DNA from: Nocardioides silvaticus
GTDB taxonomy: Bacteria > Actinomycetota > Actinomycetes > Propionibacteriales > Nocardioidaceae
Assembly (NCBI RefSeq): GCF_003160695.1
Contig: NZ_QGDD01000002.1
Coordinates: 496,001 to 560,000 of the forward strand
Length of the DNA: 64,000 nucleotides
Direction of reading: 5' to 3'
Position numbers and translations under genes: made by a program. Shown piece by piece: positions 34,144 to 46,392 of the stretch. Within the stretch, counting starts at the first letter, position 1; every line of letters starts with the position of its first letter. The notes below the pieces were generated by a model. It made no database searches and was not told the origin of the DNA. It saw only the letters and a program-made list of their open reading frames with translations.

Positions 34144-34968
34144 GTGGCGGACTTCCTGCAGGCCCTGTTCCTCGGCACGCTGCAGGGCCTCACCGAGTTC
34201 CTGCCGATCTCCAGCAGCGCGCACCTGCGGATCTTCCCCGAGCTGTTCGGGTGGGGCGACCCGGGCGCCGCCTTCACCGCCGTCGTCCAGATCGGCACCG
34301 AGCTGGCGGTGCTCCTCTACTTCCGCAAGGACATCTGGAACATCGCGCGCACGTGGACGCTGTCGCTCTTCAAGCCGGAGTACCGCGGCCACCTCGACGC
34401 CCGGATGGGCTGGTTCGTGATCGTCGGCTCGCTGCCGATCGTGATCCTGGGGGTGCTCTTCAAGGACACCATCGAGTCGCACTTCCGCAACCTGTGGCTG
34501 ATCGCCACGATGCTGATCGTCATGGGTCTGGTGCTCCTCGCCGCCGACAAGCTCGGGAGCAACACCAAGCAGATCAAGCAGATGACGATGCGCGAGGCGG
34601 CGCTGATGGGCGCCGCCCAGGCCGCGGCGCTGGTTCCCGGGGTGTCCCGCTCGGGCGCGACCCTCTCCATGGGCCGGGCCCTCGGCTTCGAGCGGGCCGC
34701 GGTCGCCCGCTACTCCTTCCTCCTCGCGATCCCGGCCGTGGTGGGCGCCGGCGTCTACGAGATGAAGGAGATCCCCCACGGCGACAACATGTACGGCTGG
34801 GGCCCGACCCTGGTCGCCACCGCCGTGGCGTTCGTCATCGGGTACGCCGCCATCGCCTGGCTGCTCAAGTTCGTCAGCCACCACACGCTCGCACCGTTCG
34901 TGATCTACCGGGTGCTGCTCGGCAGCGGGGTGCTCGCCCTGCTCGCCGCGGGGGTCCTGTCCGCGTGA
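34144..34968 (+). CDS. uppP: Undecaprenyl-diphosphate phosphatase
   Basis: An integral membrane enzyme of 274 residues that recycles the lipid carrier of cell-wall synthesis. Both BacA motifs are intact: EFLPISSSAHLRI (about 18-30) and PGVSRSGATLSMG (about 165-177). Bacitracin resistance is a typical trait of the family. TAGGAT is 8 nt before the GTG start. Confidence 0.93.
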   Translation: MADFLQALFLGTLQGLTEFLPISSSAHLRIFPELFGWGDPGAAFTAVVQIGTELAVLLYFRKDIWNIARTWTLSLFKPEYRGHLDARMGWFVIVGSLPIVILGVLFKDTIESHFRNLWLIATMLIVMGLVLLAADKLGSNTKQIKQMTMREAALMGAAQAAALVPGVSRSGATLSMGRALGFERAAVARYSFLLAIPAVVGAGVYEMKEIPHGDNMYGWGPTLVATAVAFVIGYAAIAWLLKFVSHHTLAPFVIYRVLLGSGVLALLAAGVLSA

Positions 34969-34974
34969 TCGCGG

Positions 34975-35958
34975 CTAGAACCAGCCCGACTTCTTGAACC
35001 AGGCCCAGAGCACGGCGGCGCTGCCGATCATGAGGAACAGCGCCCAGAGGTAGCCGTACTCCCAGTGCAGCTCGGGCATGTGGTCGTAGTTCATGCCGTA
35101 GACGCCGGCGATGAGGGTCGGGAGCAGCAGCAGGGCGGCGCCGGCCGAGATCTTGCGCATGTCGTCGTTCTGCTGGACCTGGATCGCCGCCACGTGGGCC
35201 TCGAACGCCGCCGAGAGCAGCTCGTCGAGGGTGTCGATGCCCTCCGACGCGATCGAGAGGTGGTCGCTGACGTCACGGAAGAAGGGACCGGCGTCCGGCA
35301 GGATCCCGGGCACCGCGCCGACGCTGAACCGCCGCATCGGCTCCTTGAGCGGCAGCACCGCGCGTCGTACCTCCGAGAGCTCCCGCTTGAGCGTGTAGAT
35401 CCGCTCGGAGTCGTTGGTGCGCTCGGGCGAGAACACCGACGCCTCGACCTCGTCCACGTCGATCTGGAGCTCCTCGAGGACCGCGAGGTAGCCGTCGACC
35501 ACGGTGTCGCACACGGCGTAGACCACCGCGGACGGGCCGTGGCTGAGCACGCTCTGCTTGGCCTCGAGGTCGTGCCGGGCGTCCTTGAGCTGCGAGCCGC
35601 GGCCGTGCCGCACCGTGATCACGAAGTCGTCGCCGACGAACAGGTTGATCTCGCCGGTCTCGACGGCGTCGTCCTCGTCGACGTACCAGAGCGTCTTCAC
35701 GGTGAGGAAGAGGTTGCCCTCGTAGAGCTCGAGCTTCGGCCGCTGGTGGGCGACCACGGCGTCCTCGACCGCCAGCGGGTGCAGGCCGAACGCGTCCGCG
35801 ATCTCGGCCAGCTCGTCGTGGCCGGGCTCGTAGAGGCCGACCCACACGAAGTCGTGCTCGCCCTCGGCCGCGGCCGCCTTGAGCGCGTCGTAGTCGTGGA
35901 CGTGGCAGTCGACCGGGACGCGCACTCCCTTGCGGTAGACGGCGCTGTCGACGATCAC
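34975..35958 (-). CDS. corA: CorA family Mg2+ transporter
   Basis: A 327-residue channel with a large cytoplasmic domain and two C-terminal transmembrane helices. The selectivity motif is GMN (288-290, YGMNYDHMPELHW). It transports Mg2+ (and possibly Co2+ or Ni2+). TACGTT is 6 nt before the GTG start at 35958. A REP-like repeat separates it from the divergent phosphatase gene. Convergent with uppP, 6 nt apart. Confidence 0.9.
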   Translation of the reverse strand: MIVDSAVYRKGVRVPVDCHVHDYDALKAAAAEGEHDFVWVGLYEPGHDELAEIADAFGLHPLAVEDAVVAHQRPKLELYEGNLFLTVKTLWYVDEDDAVETGEINLFVGDDFVITVRHGRGSQLKDARHDLEAKQSVLSHGPSAVVYAVCDTVVDGYLAVLEELQIDVDEVEASVFSPERTNDSERIYTLKRELSEVRRAVLPLKEPMRRFSVGAVPGILPDAGPFFRDVSDHLSIASEGIDTLDELLSAAFEAHVAAIQVQQNDDMRKISAGAALLLLPTLIAGVYGMNYDHMPELHWEYGYLWALFLMIGSAAVLWAWFKKSGWF

Positions 35959-35972
35959 GTCCGAAACGTACC

Positions 35973-36008
35973 GGTGGTCGAGGCGTGAGCGAAGCGAGCC
36001 TCGCAACC
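35973..36008. repeat. Interspersed palindromic repeat, copy 2
   Basis: It begins GGTGGTCGAG, like copy 1, and has stem arms GAGGC (35980-35984) and GCCTC (35998-36002) around GTGAGCGAAGCGA. It lies in the 71-bp gap between divergent corA and the phosphatase gene, between their two -10 elements. Confidence 0.65.
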
Positions 36009-36029
36009 CCACTGGCTACGGTTGCCCCC

Positions 36030-36737
36030 GTGGCCACGGTTCTCCTGGTGCGACACGGTCGCTCGACTGCCAACACCTCCGGCGTGCTCGCCGGCCGGAC
36101 CCCGGGCGTCCGGCTCGACGAGACGGGGGAGGAGCAGACACGTCGTACGGCGGAACGGATCGCCGCTGTGCCGCTGGCCGCCCTCGTGTCGAGCCCGCAG
36201 GAGCGCTGCCGGCAGACGGCGAAGGCGATCGCCGCGGGCCATCCCGACCGGCCGCGGATCGCCGGCGAGCGGGGCCTGGCCGAGTGCGACTACGGCGAGT
36301 GGCAGGGACGGCCGATCCGGGAGCTCGCCAAGGAGAAGCTCTGGGCGACCGTGCAGCGCCAGCCGTCGGCGGCTGTGTTCCCCGGCGGGGAGTCCATGGT
36401 GGCGATGTGGCACCGCGCCGTCGAGGCCGTACGACGCCACGACGCCGCGGTGGAGGCCGAGCACGGTCCGGGCGCGGTCTGGGTCGCCGTCAGCCACGGC
36501 GACATCATCAAGGCGGTCCTGGCCGACGCGCTGGGGATGCACCTCGACCTGTTCCAGCGGGTGAACGTGGACCCGGCGTCGGTGTCGATCATCCAGTACA
36601 CCCCGGACCGGCCCTACGTCCTCGCCTCCAACACCCACGCCGGTGACCTGTCCTGGCTGAAGCGGCCGGCGGCCAAGAAGGCACGTCGCTCCGGCGCGGT
36701 GGTCGGCGGCGGAGCCGGGCCTACCAGCGCCTCGTAG
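36030..36737 (+). CDS. MSMEG_4193-like histidine phosphatase (phosphomutase-like)
   Basis: A 235-residue histidine phosphatase. VLLVRHGRSTAN is the catalytic loop, CDYGEWQGR and AVSHGDIIKAVLADALG carry further active-site residues. TACGGT lies 7 nt before the GTG at 36030. It leads the conserved actinobacterial series of this family, DUF3090, SCO1664-like, mshC. The stop TAG is also the start of the next gene's -10 element. Substrate unknown. Confidence 0.88.
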   Translation: MATVLLVRHGRSTANTSGVLAGRTPGVRLDETGEEQTRRTAERIAAVPLAALVSSPQERCRQTAKAIAAGHPDRPRIAGERGLAECDYGEWQGRPIRELAKEKLWATVQRQPSAAVFPGGESMVAMWHRAVEAVRRHDAAVEAEHGPGAVWVAVSHGDIIKAVLADALGMHLDLFQRVNVDPASVSIIQYTPDRPYVLASNTHAGDLSWLKRPAAKKARRSGAVVGGGAGPTSAS

Positions 36738-36746
36738 GCTGGCTCC

Positions 36747-37331
36747 ATGCCACCGATCGTGCACGGTTTCGACCCGCCCGAGCGCTTCGTCGCCGGCACC
36801 GTCGGCGAGCCCGGAGCGCGCACCTTTTTCCTGCAGGCCCGCGAGGGCACCCGCGTCGTGAGCATCGCGCTGGAGAAGCAGCAGGTCGCCGCGCTCGCCG
36901 AGCGGGTCGACGAGCTGCTCGACGAGGTGATGACCGAGGCCCACACCAGCACCGTGATCCCGGCGGTCGCCCCGGTCGGCCTCACCGACGAGGACCCGTT
37001 GGACCTCCCGATCGCCGAGGAGTTCCGCGCCGGCACGATGACGCTGTCGTGGGACCCACAGGCCGAGCGCGTCGTCATCGAGGTGTTCCCGGTCGGTGAG
37101 GAGATGGTCGGGCTCACCGACGAGGCCGAGGACCCGGTGCTGCTCGACGAGGCCGAGCCGTCGGAGGTGTTCGTCGTCCGCATCGAGGCGGGGTACGCCC
37201 GGGCCTTCGTCCAGCGGGCGGCTCGGGTGGTCGGCGCCGGACGGCCCGACTGCCCGTTCTGCGGGCAGCCGATCGACCCGGAGGGGCACCTCTGCGTGCG
37301 CGCCAACGGCTTCCGGCGCCGGGCCGAATGA
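36747..37331 (+). CDS. DUF3090 family protein
   Basis: A 194-residue protein. The C-terminal CPFCGQPIDPEGHLCVRANGFRR resembles a zinc-binding knuckle (CxxC...HxC). DUF3090 is conserved next to mshC in actinobacteria. Function unknown; a role related to mycothiol or metal is inference from context. TAGGCT (36735-36740) is 6 nt before the ATG. The SCO1664-like gene follows 7 nt after the stop. Confidence 0.85.
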   Translation: MPPIVHGFDPPERFVAGTVGEPGARTFFLQAREGTRVVSIALEKQQVAALAERVDELLDEVMTEAHTSTVIPAVAPVGLTDEDPLDLPIAEEFRAGTMTLSWDPQAERVVIEVFPVGEEMVGLTDEAEDPVLLDEAEPSEVFVVRIEAGYARAFVQRAARVVGAGRPDCPFCGQPIDPEGHLCVRANGFRRRAE

Positions 37332-37338
37332 CGCACGG

Positions 37339-38079
37339 ATGGACCTGACCCTCCGCGGCCGGATCATGCCGGCGTCGAACGCGACGTTCCTCGCCGAGCT
37401 CGACGGTCGCGAGGTGGTCTACAAACCGGTCGCGGGGGAGCGGCCGCTCTGGGACTTCCCGGACGGCACGCTGGCCGACCGCGAGGTCGCTGCCTACCGG
37501 GTCAGCGAGGCGTTCGGGTGGAACGTGGTGCCGCGCACGTGGTGGGGCGAGGGCCCGCACGGGCCCGGGATGCTCCAGGAGTGGCAGGAGGTCGACCCCG
37601 ACCAGGACGCGGTGACGCTGGTCCGCGCCGGCCGGGTGCCCGAGGGCTGGTTCGCCGTCTTCGACGGGGTCGACGACCGTGACCGCGACGTGACGCTCGT
37701 GCACGAGGACACCGCGGCGCTGCGCCGGATGGCGGTCTTCGACGTGCTCGTCAACAACGCCGACCGCAAAGGCGGTCACGTGCTGGCGATGCCCGACGGG
37801 CACCGGTACGGCGTCGACCACGGCGTCACCTTCCACCACGAGCCGAAGCTCCGCACCGTGTTGTGGGGATGGGCCGCGAGCCCGCTCACCGATGAGGAGT
37901 GCGCCGCGGTCACCTCCGTGCTGGAGGCCGTGCGGGGCGCGCTGGGCGAACGGCTCGCCGTCCACCTCACCGACCTGGAGATCGCCACCCTGGAGCGACG
38001 GGGCGAGCGGCTGATCGCCCGCGGCGAGCTCCCGCACCCCCAGCAGGGTTGGCCGGCGATCCCCTGGCCGCCGTTCTGA
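37339..38079 (+). CDS. SCO1664-family protein (PI3/4-kinase-like fold)
   Basis: A 246-residue protein. ATFLAELDGREVVYKPVAGERPLWDFPDG provides a kinase-like Lys region, FDVLVNNADRKGGHVLAM resembles an Asp/Asn catalytic loop, and YGVDHGVTF a metal-binding Asp. Members of this family are conserved beside mshC and DUF3090; activity is not established. Likely cotranscribed with the DUF3090 gene. Confidence 0.82.
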   Translation: MDLTLRGRIMPASNATFLAELDGREVVYKPVAGERPLWDFPDGTLADREVAAYRVSEAFGWNVVPRTWWGEGPHGPGMLQEWQEVDPDQDAVTLVRAGRVPEGWFAVFDGVDDRDRDVTLVHEDTAALRRMAVFDVLVNNADRKGGHVLAMPDGHRYGVDHGVTFHHEPKLRTVLWGWAASPLTDEECAAVTSVLEAVRGALGERLAVHLTDLEIATLERRGERLIARGELPHPQQGWPAIPWPPF

Positions 38080-38109
38080 CGGCCTGATCGGGGCGGCTAG
38101 CATCGCCGC

Positions 38110-39348
38110 ATGCGCGCGTGGAACGCCCCCGAGGTCCCGACCCTGTCCGTGGTCGGACCGGCCGTGGCGATCCACGACACCGCCTCCGGCGAGCGGACGA
38201 CGATCACCCCCGACGACGGCACCGCCCGGCTCTACGTCTGCGGCATCACGCCGTACGACGCCACCCACCTGGGCCACGCGAACACCTACATCGCCTTCGA
38301 CCTGCTCAACCGCGCCTGGCGGTCGGCCGGGCACGGCGTGCAGTACGTGCAGAACGTCACCGACGTCGACGACCCGCTGCTCGAGCGCGCCACCAAGGTC
38401 GGGGTCGACTGGGTCGAGCTCGCCGAGCGCGAGACCGAGCTGTTCCGCCAGGACATGCAGGCGCTGCGGGTGCTGCCGCCGGAGCAGTACATCGGCGCGG
38501 TGGAGTCGATCCCCCTCGCCGTCGCGCTGATCGAGCGGCTCCAGGCCGCGGGTGCGACCTACAAGGTCGACGAGGACGTCTACTACTCGGTGGCGGCCGA
38601 CCCGGCGTTCGGCCAGGAGTCCGGCTACGACCGGGAGACCATGCTCGCGCTCTTCGCCGAGCGGGGCGGCGACCCCGAGCGGGAGGGCAAGAAGGACGCC
38701 CTCGACTGCGTCGTGTGGCGCGGCGAGCGGCCAGGTGAGCCGTCGTGGGACAGCCCGTTCGGCCGCGGCCGACCCGGCTGGCACATCGAGTGCGCCGCGA
38801 TCGCGCTGGAGCACCTCGGGTCGACGATGGACGTGCAGGGCGGTGGCAGCGACCTGGTCTTCCCGCACCACGAGATGTGCGCCGGCCACGCACAGGTCGC
38901 CACCGGAGCGCCGTACTCCCGCTCCTACGCGCACGCCGGCATGGTCGGCTACGACGGCGAGAAGATGTCGAAGTCGCGCGGCAACCTGGTCTTCGTCTCC
39001 GCCCTCCGCAACAGCGACATCGACCCGATGGCGATCCGGCTGGCGCTGATGCGGCACCACTACCGCGAGGACTGGGAGTGGACCGACGACCAGCTCTGGT
39101 CGGCCGTCGACGACGTGGCGCAGTGGCGCCGGGCGCTCGCGTTGGGGGCCGGTGCCGCGGCCGCCCCCGTGGTCACCGAGGTGCTCGCAGCGCTGGCGGA
39201 CGACCTCGACGCGCCGCGAGCGACCGCAGCGATCGACGCCTGGGTCGCCGCGACGCTCGGCACCGACGGCCTGGCCGACACCAGCGACCCGGACGCAGCC
39301 GCGACGCTGCTCCCTGTCCTCGACGCCGCGCTGGGCCTGTCGCTCTAG
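38110..39348 (+). CDS. mshC: Cysteine:GlcN-inositol ligase of mycothiol synthesis
   Basis: A 412-residue paralogue of cysteinyl-tRNA synthetase that joins cysteine to 1-D-myo-inosityl-2-amino-glucopyranoside using [11 protein letters not shown] (about 53-60) and KMSKS (EKMSKSRGN) are the synthetase motifs. Cys44, the Cys in WHIECAAI and HH in FPHHEM match the zinc site. TAGCAT is 6 nt before the ATG. Its presence shows that the cell uses mycothiol as its main thiol. Confidence 0.92.
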   Translation: MRAWNAPEVPTLSVVGPAVAIHDTASGERTTITPDDGTARLYVCGITPYDATHLGHANTYIAFDLLNRAWRSAGHGVQYVQNVTDVDDPLLERATKVGVDWVELAERETELFRQDMQALRVLPPEQYIGAVESIPLAVALIERLQAAGATYKVDEDVYYSVAADPAFGQESGYDRETMLALFAERGGDPEREGKKDALDCVVWRGERPGEPSWDSPFGRGRPGWHIECAAIALEHLGSTMDVQGGGSDLVFPHHEMCAGHAQVATGAPYSRSYAHAGMVGYDGEKMSKSRGNLVFVSALRNSDIDPMAIRLALMRHHYREDWEWTDDQLWSAVDDVAQWRRALALGAGAAAAPVVTEVLAALADDLDAPRATAAIDAWVAATLGTDGLADTSDPDAAATLLPVLDAALGLSL

Positions 39349-40194
39349 CTAGGGTTCCTCGCGCCGCTTGAGGTAGCGCTCGAACTCCCGCGCGATCGCC
39401 TCGCCCGAGGCCTCCGGCAGCTCTGCGGTGTCGCGGGTCTCCTCGAGCGCCCGCACGTAGTCGGCGATGTCCTCGTCCTCCTCGGCGAGCTCGTCGACCC
39501 CGCGCTCCCACGCCCGGGCGTCCTCCGGGAGGTCGCCGAGCGGGATGCTCAGCCCGAGCAGGTCCTCGATCTGGCCGAGCAGCGCCAGCGTCGCCTTGGG
39601 GCACGGCGGCTGCGCGACGTAGTGCGGCACCGCCGCCCAGTACGACGCAGCCGGGATGTCGAGCTTCACGCACGCGTCCTGGAGCACACCGACGATGCCG
39701 GTCGGGCCCTCGTAGGTCGACTGCTCGAGCTTCATCCGGTCCACCAGGTCCGGCTCGGTGGCGGTGCCGGTCACCGGGATCGGGCGGGTGTGCGGGGTGT
39801 CGGCCAGGAGCGCGCCCAGCGTCACCACCAGCTCACCGCCGAGGTCGTCGATGCAGGCCAGCAGCTCGGCGCAGAACCCGCGCCAGCGCATGTTGGGCTC
39901 GATGCCGCGCACGAGGATCACGTCGTGGTCGAGCTCGGGGGGCGAGGCCACGGCGACGTGGGTGCTGGGCCAGGTCAGCTTGCGGAACCCGTTGTCGTCC
40001 ACGCCGACGCTCGGCCGGTTGACCTGGAAGTCGTAGTAGTCCTCGGGATCGATCGCCGCGACGACGCGCGCGTCCCACACGTCGATGAGGTGGTCCACGA
40101 CCGCCGAGGCCGCCTCCGCGGCGTCGTTCCACCCCTCGAACGCTGCGATCACCACCGGCCGGTTGAGCTCCGGCGTGTCCTCGATCTCCATCAC
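39349..40194 (-). CDS. PAC2 family protein
   Basis: A 281-residue protein with the PAC2 signatures VVIAAFEGWNDAAEAAS, YYDFQVNRP, and LGALLADTPHTRPIPVTGTA, named after a proteasome assembly chaperone. In actinobacteria its function is uncertain. An acidic C-terminal tail follows (ELAEEDEDIADYV). GTG 40194 (with ATG 40191 as second codon) has TAGGCT 7 nt upstream (leaderless). Divergent from the metH leader. Confidence 0.85.
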   Translation of the reverse strand: MMEIEDTPELNRPVVIAAFEGWNDAAEAASAVVDHLIDVWDARVVAAIDPEDYYDFQVNRPSVGVDDNGFRKLTWPSTHVAVASPPELDHDVILVRGIEPNMRWRGFCAELLACIDDLGGELVVTLGALLADTPHTRPIPVTGTATEPDLVDRMKLEQSTYEGPTGIVGVLQDACVKLDIPAASYWAAVPHYVAQPPCPKATLALLGQIEDLLGLSIPLGDLPEDARAWERGVDELAEEDEDIADYVRALEETRDTAELPEASGEAIAREFERYLKRREEP

Positions 40195-40265
40195 GCTTCC
40201 GAGCCTAGTCCGGCGCGGGGACGAACCAGCATGCGGGAAATCACGGGCGGGTCGCCGGGGCCGGT

Positions 40266-40271
40266 TAGGAT
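40266..40271 (+). promoter_or_regulatory. -10 element of the metH promoter
   Basis: TAGGAT ends 6 nt before G40278, the first base of the riboswitch P1 stem, so the transcript would start at or next to the aptamer. Confidence 0.6.
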
Positions 40272-40277
40272 CGTGGT

Positions 40278-40360
40278 GTCGAGAGGCGTTGCAACGGGCC
40301 CCGTCGTAGGCGGCCCGCCACGCTCGACGGATCTCCAAGGGCGCCTTCCATCACGGAAGG
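40278..40360 (+). promoter_or_regulatory. SAH riboswitch with Shine-Dalgarno-sequestering switch
   Basis: The layout matches the S-adenosylhomocysteine riboswitch: P1 GTCGAG (40278-40283) with CTCGAC (40323-40328); the conserved GAGAGGCGTTGCAACGG core; P2 CGGGCC (40295-40300) with GGCCCG (40312-40317); and a pseudoknot AGGCG (40284-40288) with CGCCT (40342-40346). An alternative hairpin CCTTCC (40344-40349) with GGAAGG (40355-40360) covers the Shine-Dalgarno, and shares bases with the pseudoknot. SAH binding should therefore free the ribosome-binding site and turn metH on. Confidence 0.82.
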
Positions 40361-40367
40361 ATGTGGC

Positions 40368-44132
<3,765 letters not shown>

Positions 44133-44138
44133 CCCCGG

Positions 44139-45437
44139 GTGTCCCACGTCCACGTCGAGCTCACGGCTGATCCCAGGAGCGCTGGTGTGGCTCGCCGTGC
44201 TCTGATGCAGCTGCTGGACGACGCGTCCGCGGACGCGTGGGCCGACGCGGCCGTGCTTGCCGTCTCCGAGGTGATCACCAACGCTCTGATGCACACCGGC
44301 GTGCCGCTCTCGATGGAGGCGTGGGCGTCCCCGGACGGCGTCCGCGTCGAGGTGATGGACGGCAGCAGCCAGCTGCCGGCCCAGCGGAACTACGCGCTCA
44401 CCTCCGGCACCGGTCGCGGCCTGCACATCGTCGACCAGAGCGTGCAACGGTGGGGCGCGGAGCCGCGTCCGCAGGGGAAGGTCGTGTGGTTCGAGCTGGG
44501 CAGCCCGGCCGCGGGCGCCGGCTCGTCCGGCGACGCCGCTCTCCGGGAGGTGCCGTCGGACGCGGAGGTGCCCGTCACGCTCCGCAATATGCCCCTGCTC
44601 ATGCACTGGGCCTGGCAGGAGCACGCGCAGGCGTTGCTGCGGGAGTACCTCCTGTTCGCGCTCGACACCGACGACGACGCGCTCGACGACCACGCCCGGG
44701 CCAGCGAGGTGCTGAGCCTGCTGTACGAGCAGATCCCGGTCCCGGAGCTCCCCGACAGCCCCGAGGAGCTGCTGGCCGGCGCCATCGAGCCTGGTGTCAC
44801 GGCCGACGACTTCGCGATCAGGGTCCCCCGCGCATCGGTCCCGCACTTCGCGACGCTCGACCGGCTGCTCACCCAGGCGTCCGCGGCCGCCTCGGGAGGT
44901 CGTTTCCTCGGCCCCCCGACGCAGCCCGAGATCGCCGAGATGCGTCAGTGGATCTGCAGCGAGGTCGTGCGCCAGACGGTCGGTGAGGCGCTGCCGCGTC
45001 CGTGGCGGGCGCGCACCGACGTCCGGGTCCCGCTCGCCGACGAGACCAAGCTCCGGCAGGTTTACCGGGAGCTGGCCCAGGGGGACGAAGCGATCCTGGC
45101 GACCGACCCGGCGAGCATCATCGTGGCCGTCAGCCCGGCCGTCGTCGACTTCCTGGGCTACGAGTCCGAGAGCGACCTGCTCGGGCGCCGGATCATCGTG
45201 GTCGTGCCCCAGCGCTACCACCAGGCCCACATCGCCGGCACCACCCTGAACGCCACCAACGGCCGCCGGGTACTGCTCGACCTGCCGCTCACCGTCCCGG
45301 TCGTCCGTGCCGACGGGTCCGAGGTGGATGTCGAGCTCACGGTCACCCCACGACTCCTGGACGGAGAGACCCATGTCTTCATCGCGAGCTTCGAGCTCAC
45401 CCCTGCAGCAGCGGCCGTTCACCCGCACCGGTCGTGA
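44139..45437 (+). CDS. RsbW-like ATPase fused to a PAS domain
   Basis: A 432-residue protein. The N-terminal part, about 1-125, has the histidine-kinase-like ATPase motifs of anti-sigma factors (AVSEVITNALMHTG N-box; VMDGSSQLP; SGTGRGLHIVDQSV G-box). The middle is not recognised. The C-terminal part, about 305-425, looks like a PAS domain (ILATDPASIIVAVSPAVVDFLGYESESDLLGRRI). A GTG start lies 6 nt after the metH stop. The combination suggests a stress sensor in partner-switching; no sigma or anti-anti-sigma gene is adjacent. Confidence 0.78.
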   Translation: MSHVHVELTADPRSAGVARRALMQLLDDASADAWADAAVLAVSEVITNALMHTGVPLSMEAWASPDGVRVEVMDGSSQLPAQRNYALTSGTGRGLHIVDQSVQRWGAEPRPQGKVVWFELGSPAAGAGSSGDAALREVPSDAEVPVTLRNMPLLMHWAWQEHAQALLREYLLFALDTDDDALDDHARASEVLSLLYEQIPVPELPDSPEELLAGAIEPGVTADDFAIRVPRASVPHFATLDRLLTQASAAASGGRFLGPPTQPEIAEMRQWICSEVVRQTVGEALPRPWRARTDVRVPLADETKLRQVYRELAQGDEAILATDPASIIVAVSPAVVDFLGYESESDLLGRRIIVVVPQRYHQAHIAGTTLNATNGRRVLLDLPLTVPVVRADGSEVDVELTVTPRLLDGETHVFIASFELTPAAAAVHPHRS

Positions 45438-46392
45438 CGCCTCCGTCGTCGGCCTGGGCACCTGGCAGCTCGGCGCGGACTGGGGCGAGGTCTCCGAGGA
45501 GGACGCGCTCGATGTCCTGCAGGCGGCGTACGACGCCGGCGTGACCTTCTTCGACACCGCCGACGTCTACGGCGACGGTCGCAGCGAGCAGGTCATCGGC
45601 CGGTTCCTGCGCACCCGCAGCGGGGTGCTGGTCGCCACCAAGATGGGTCGCCGCGTGGAGCAGGTGCCGGAGAACTACGTGCTCGACCACTTCCGCGCGT
45701 GGACGGACCGCTCGCGCCGCAACCTCGGCGTGGACACGCTCGACCTGGTCCAGCTCCACTGCCCGCCGAGCGCGGTGATCGAGGACGACGCGGTCTACGA
45801 CGCCCTCGACACCCTCGTCGACGAGGGCGCGATCGCTGCCTACGGGGTCAGCGTCGAGACGTGTGCACAGGCCCTCGCCGCGATCCGGCGCCCCGCGGTG
45901 GCGAGCATCCAGATCATCCTGAACGCGTTCCGGCGCAAGCCGTTGGACGAGGTGCTGCCCGCGGCCGCGTCGGCGGGGGTGGGGATCATCGCCCGGGTGC
46001 CGCTCGCGTCGGGTCTCCTGTCCGGGCGGTACGACGAGTCGACGCAGTTCGCGGCCGACGACCACCGCAGCTTCAACCGCCACGGCGAGAGCTTCGACGT
46101 CGGCGAGACGTTCTCCGGCGTCGACTACGCCGCCGGCCTGGCGGCGGCCCGGGAGTTCGCCGCACTGGTCGCCGAGCACGGCCCGCCCGGCGCGACGCCC
46201 GCCCAGGTCGCGCTCGCGTGGGTGGTCCAGCAGCCCGGCGTCACCACGGTGATCCCCGGCGCCCGCTCGACCGACCAGGCGCAGGCCAACGCAGCCGCAG
46301 CAGGGTTGCCGCCCCTGGCGTCCGAGCTCCTCGACGGCGTCGCCGCCATCTACGACCGCCACTTCCGCGCCTCGATCCACCCCCGCTGGTGA
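45373..46392 (+). CDS. Aldo/keto reductase
   Basis: A 339-residue NADPH-linked oxidoreductase (VVGLGTWQLGADWGEVSEEDAL; DTADVYGDGRSEQVIG; VTTVIPGARSTDQAQAN). GGAGA lies 6 nt before the ATG at 45373. The first 65 nt overlap the PAS-domain gene in another frame, suggesting tight coupling. The substrate is unknown. Confidence 0.87.
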   Translation: MSSSRASSSPLQQRPFTRTGRDASVVGLGTWQLGADWGEVSEEDALDVLQAAYDAGVTFFDTADVYGDGRSEQVIGRFLRTRSGVLVATKMGRRVEQVPENYVLDHFRAWTDRSRRNLGVDTLDLVQLHCPPSAVIEDDAVYDALDTLVDEGAIAAYGVSVETCAQALAAIRRPAVASIQIILNAFRRKPLDEVLPAAASAGVGIIARVPLASGLLSGRYDESTQFAADDHRSFNRHGESFDVGETFSGVDYAAGLAAAREFAALVAEHGPPGATPAQVALAWVVQQPGVTTVIPGARSTDQAQANAAAAGLPPLASELLDGVAAIYDRHFRASIHPRW

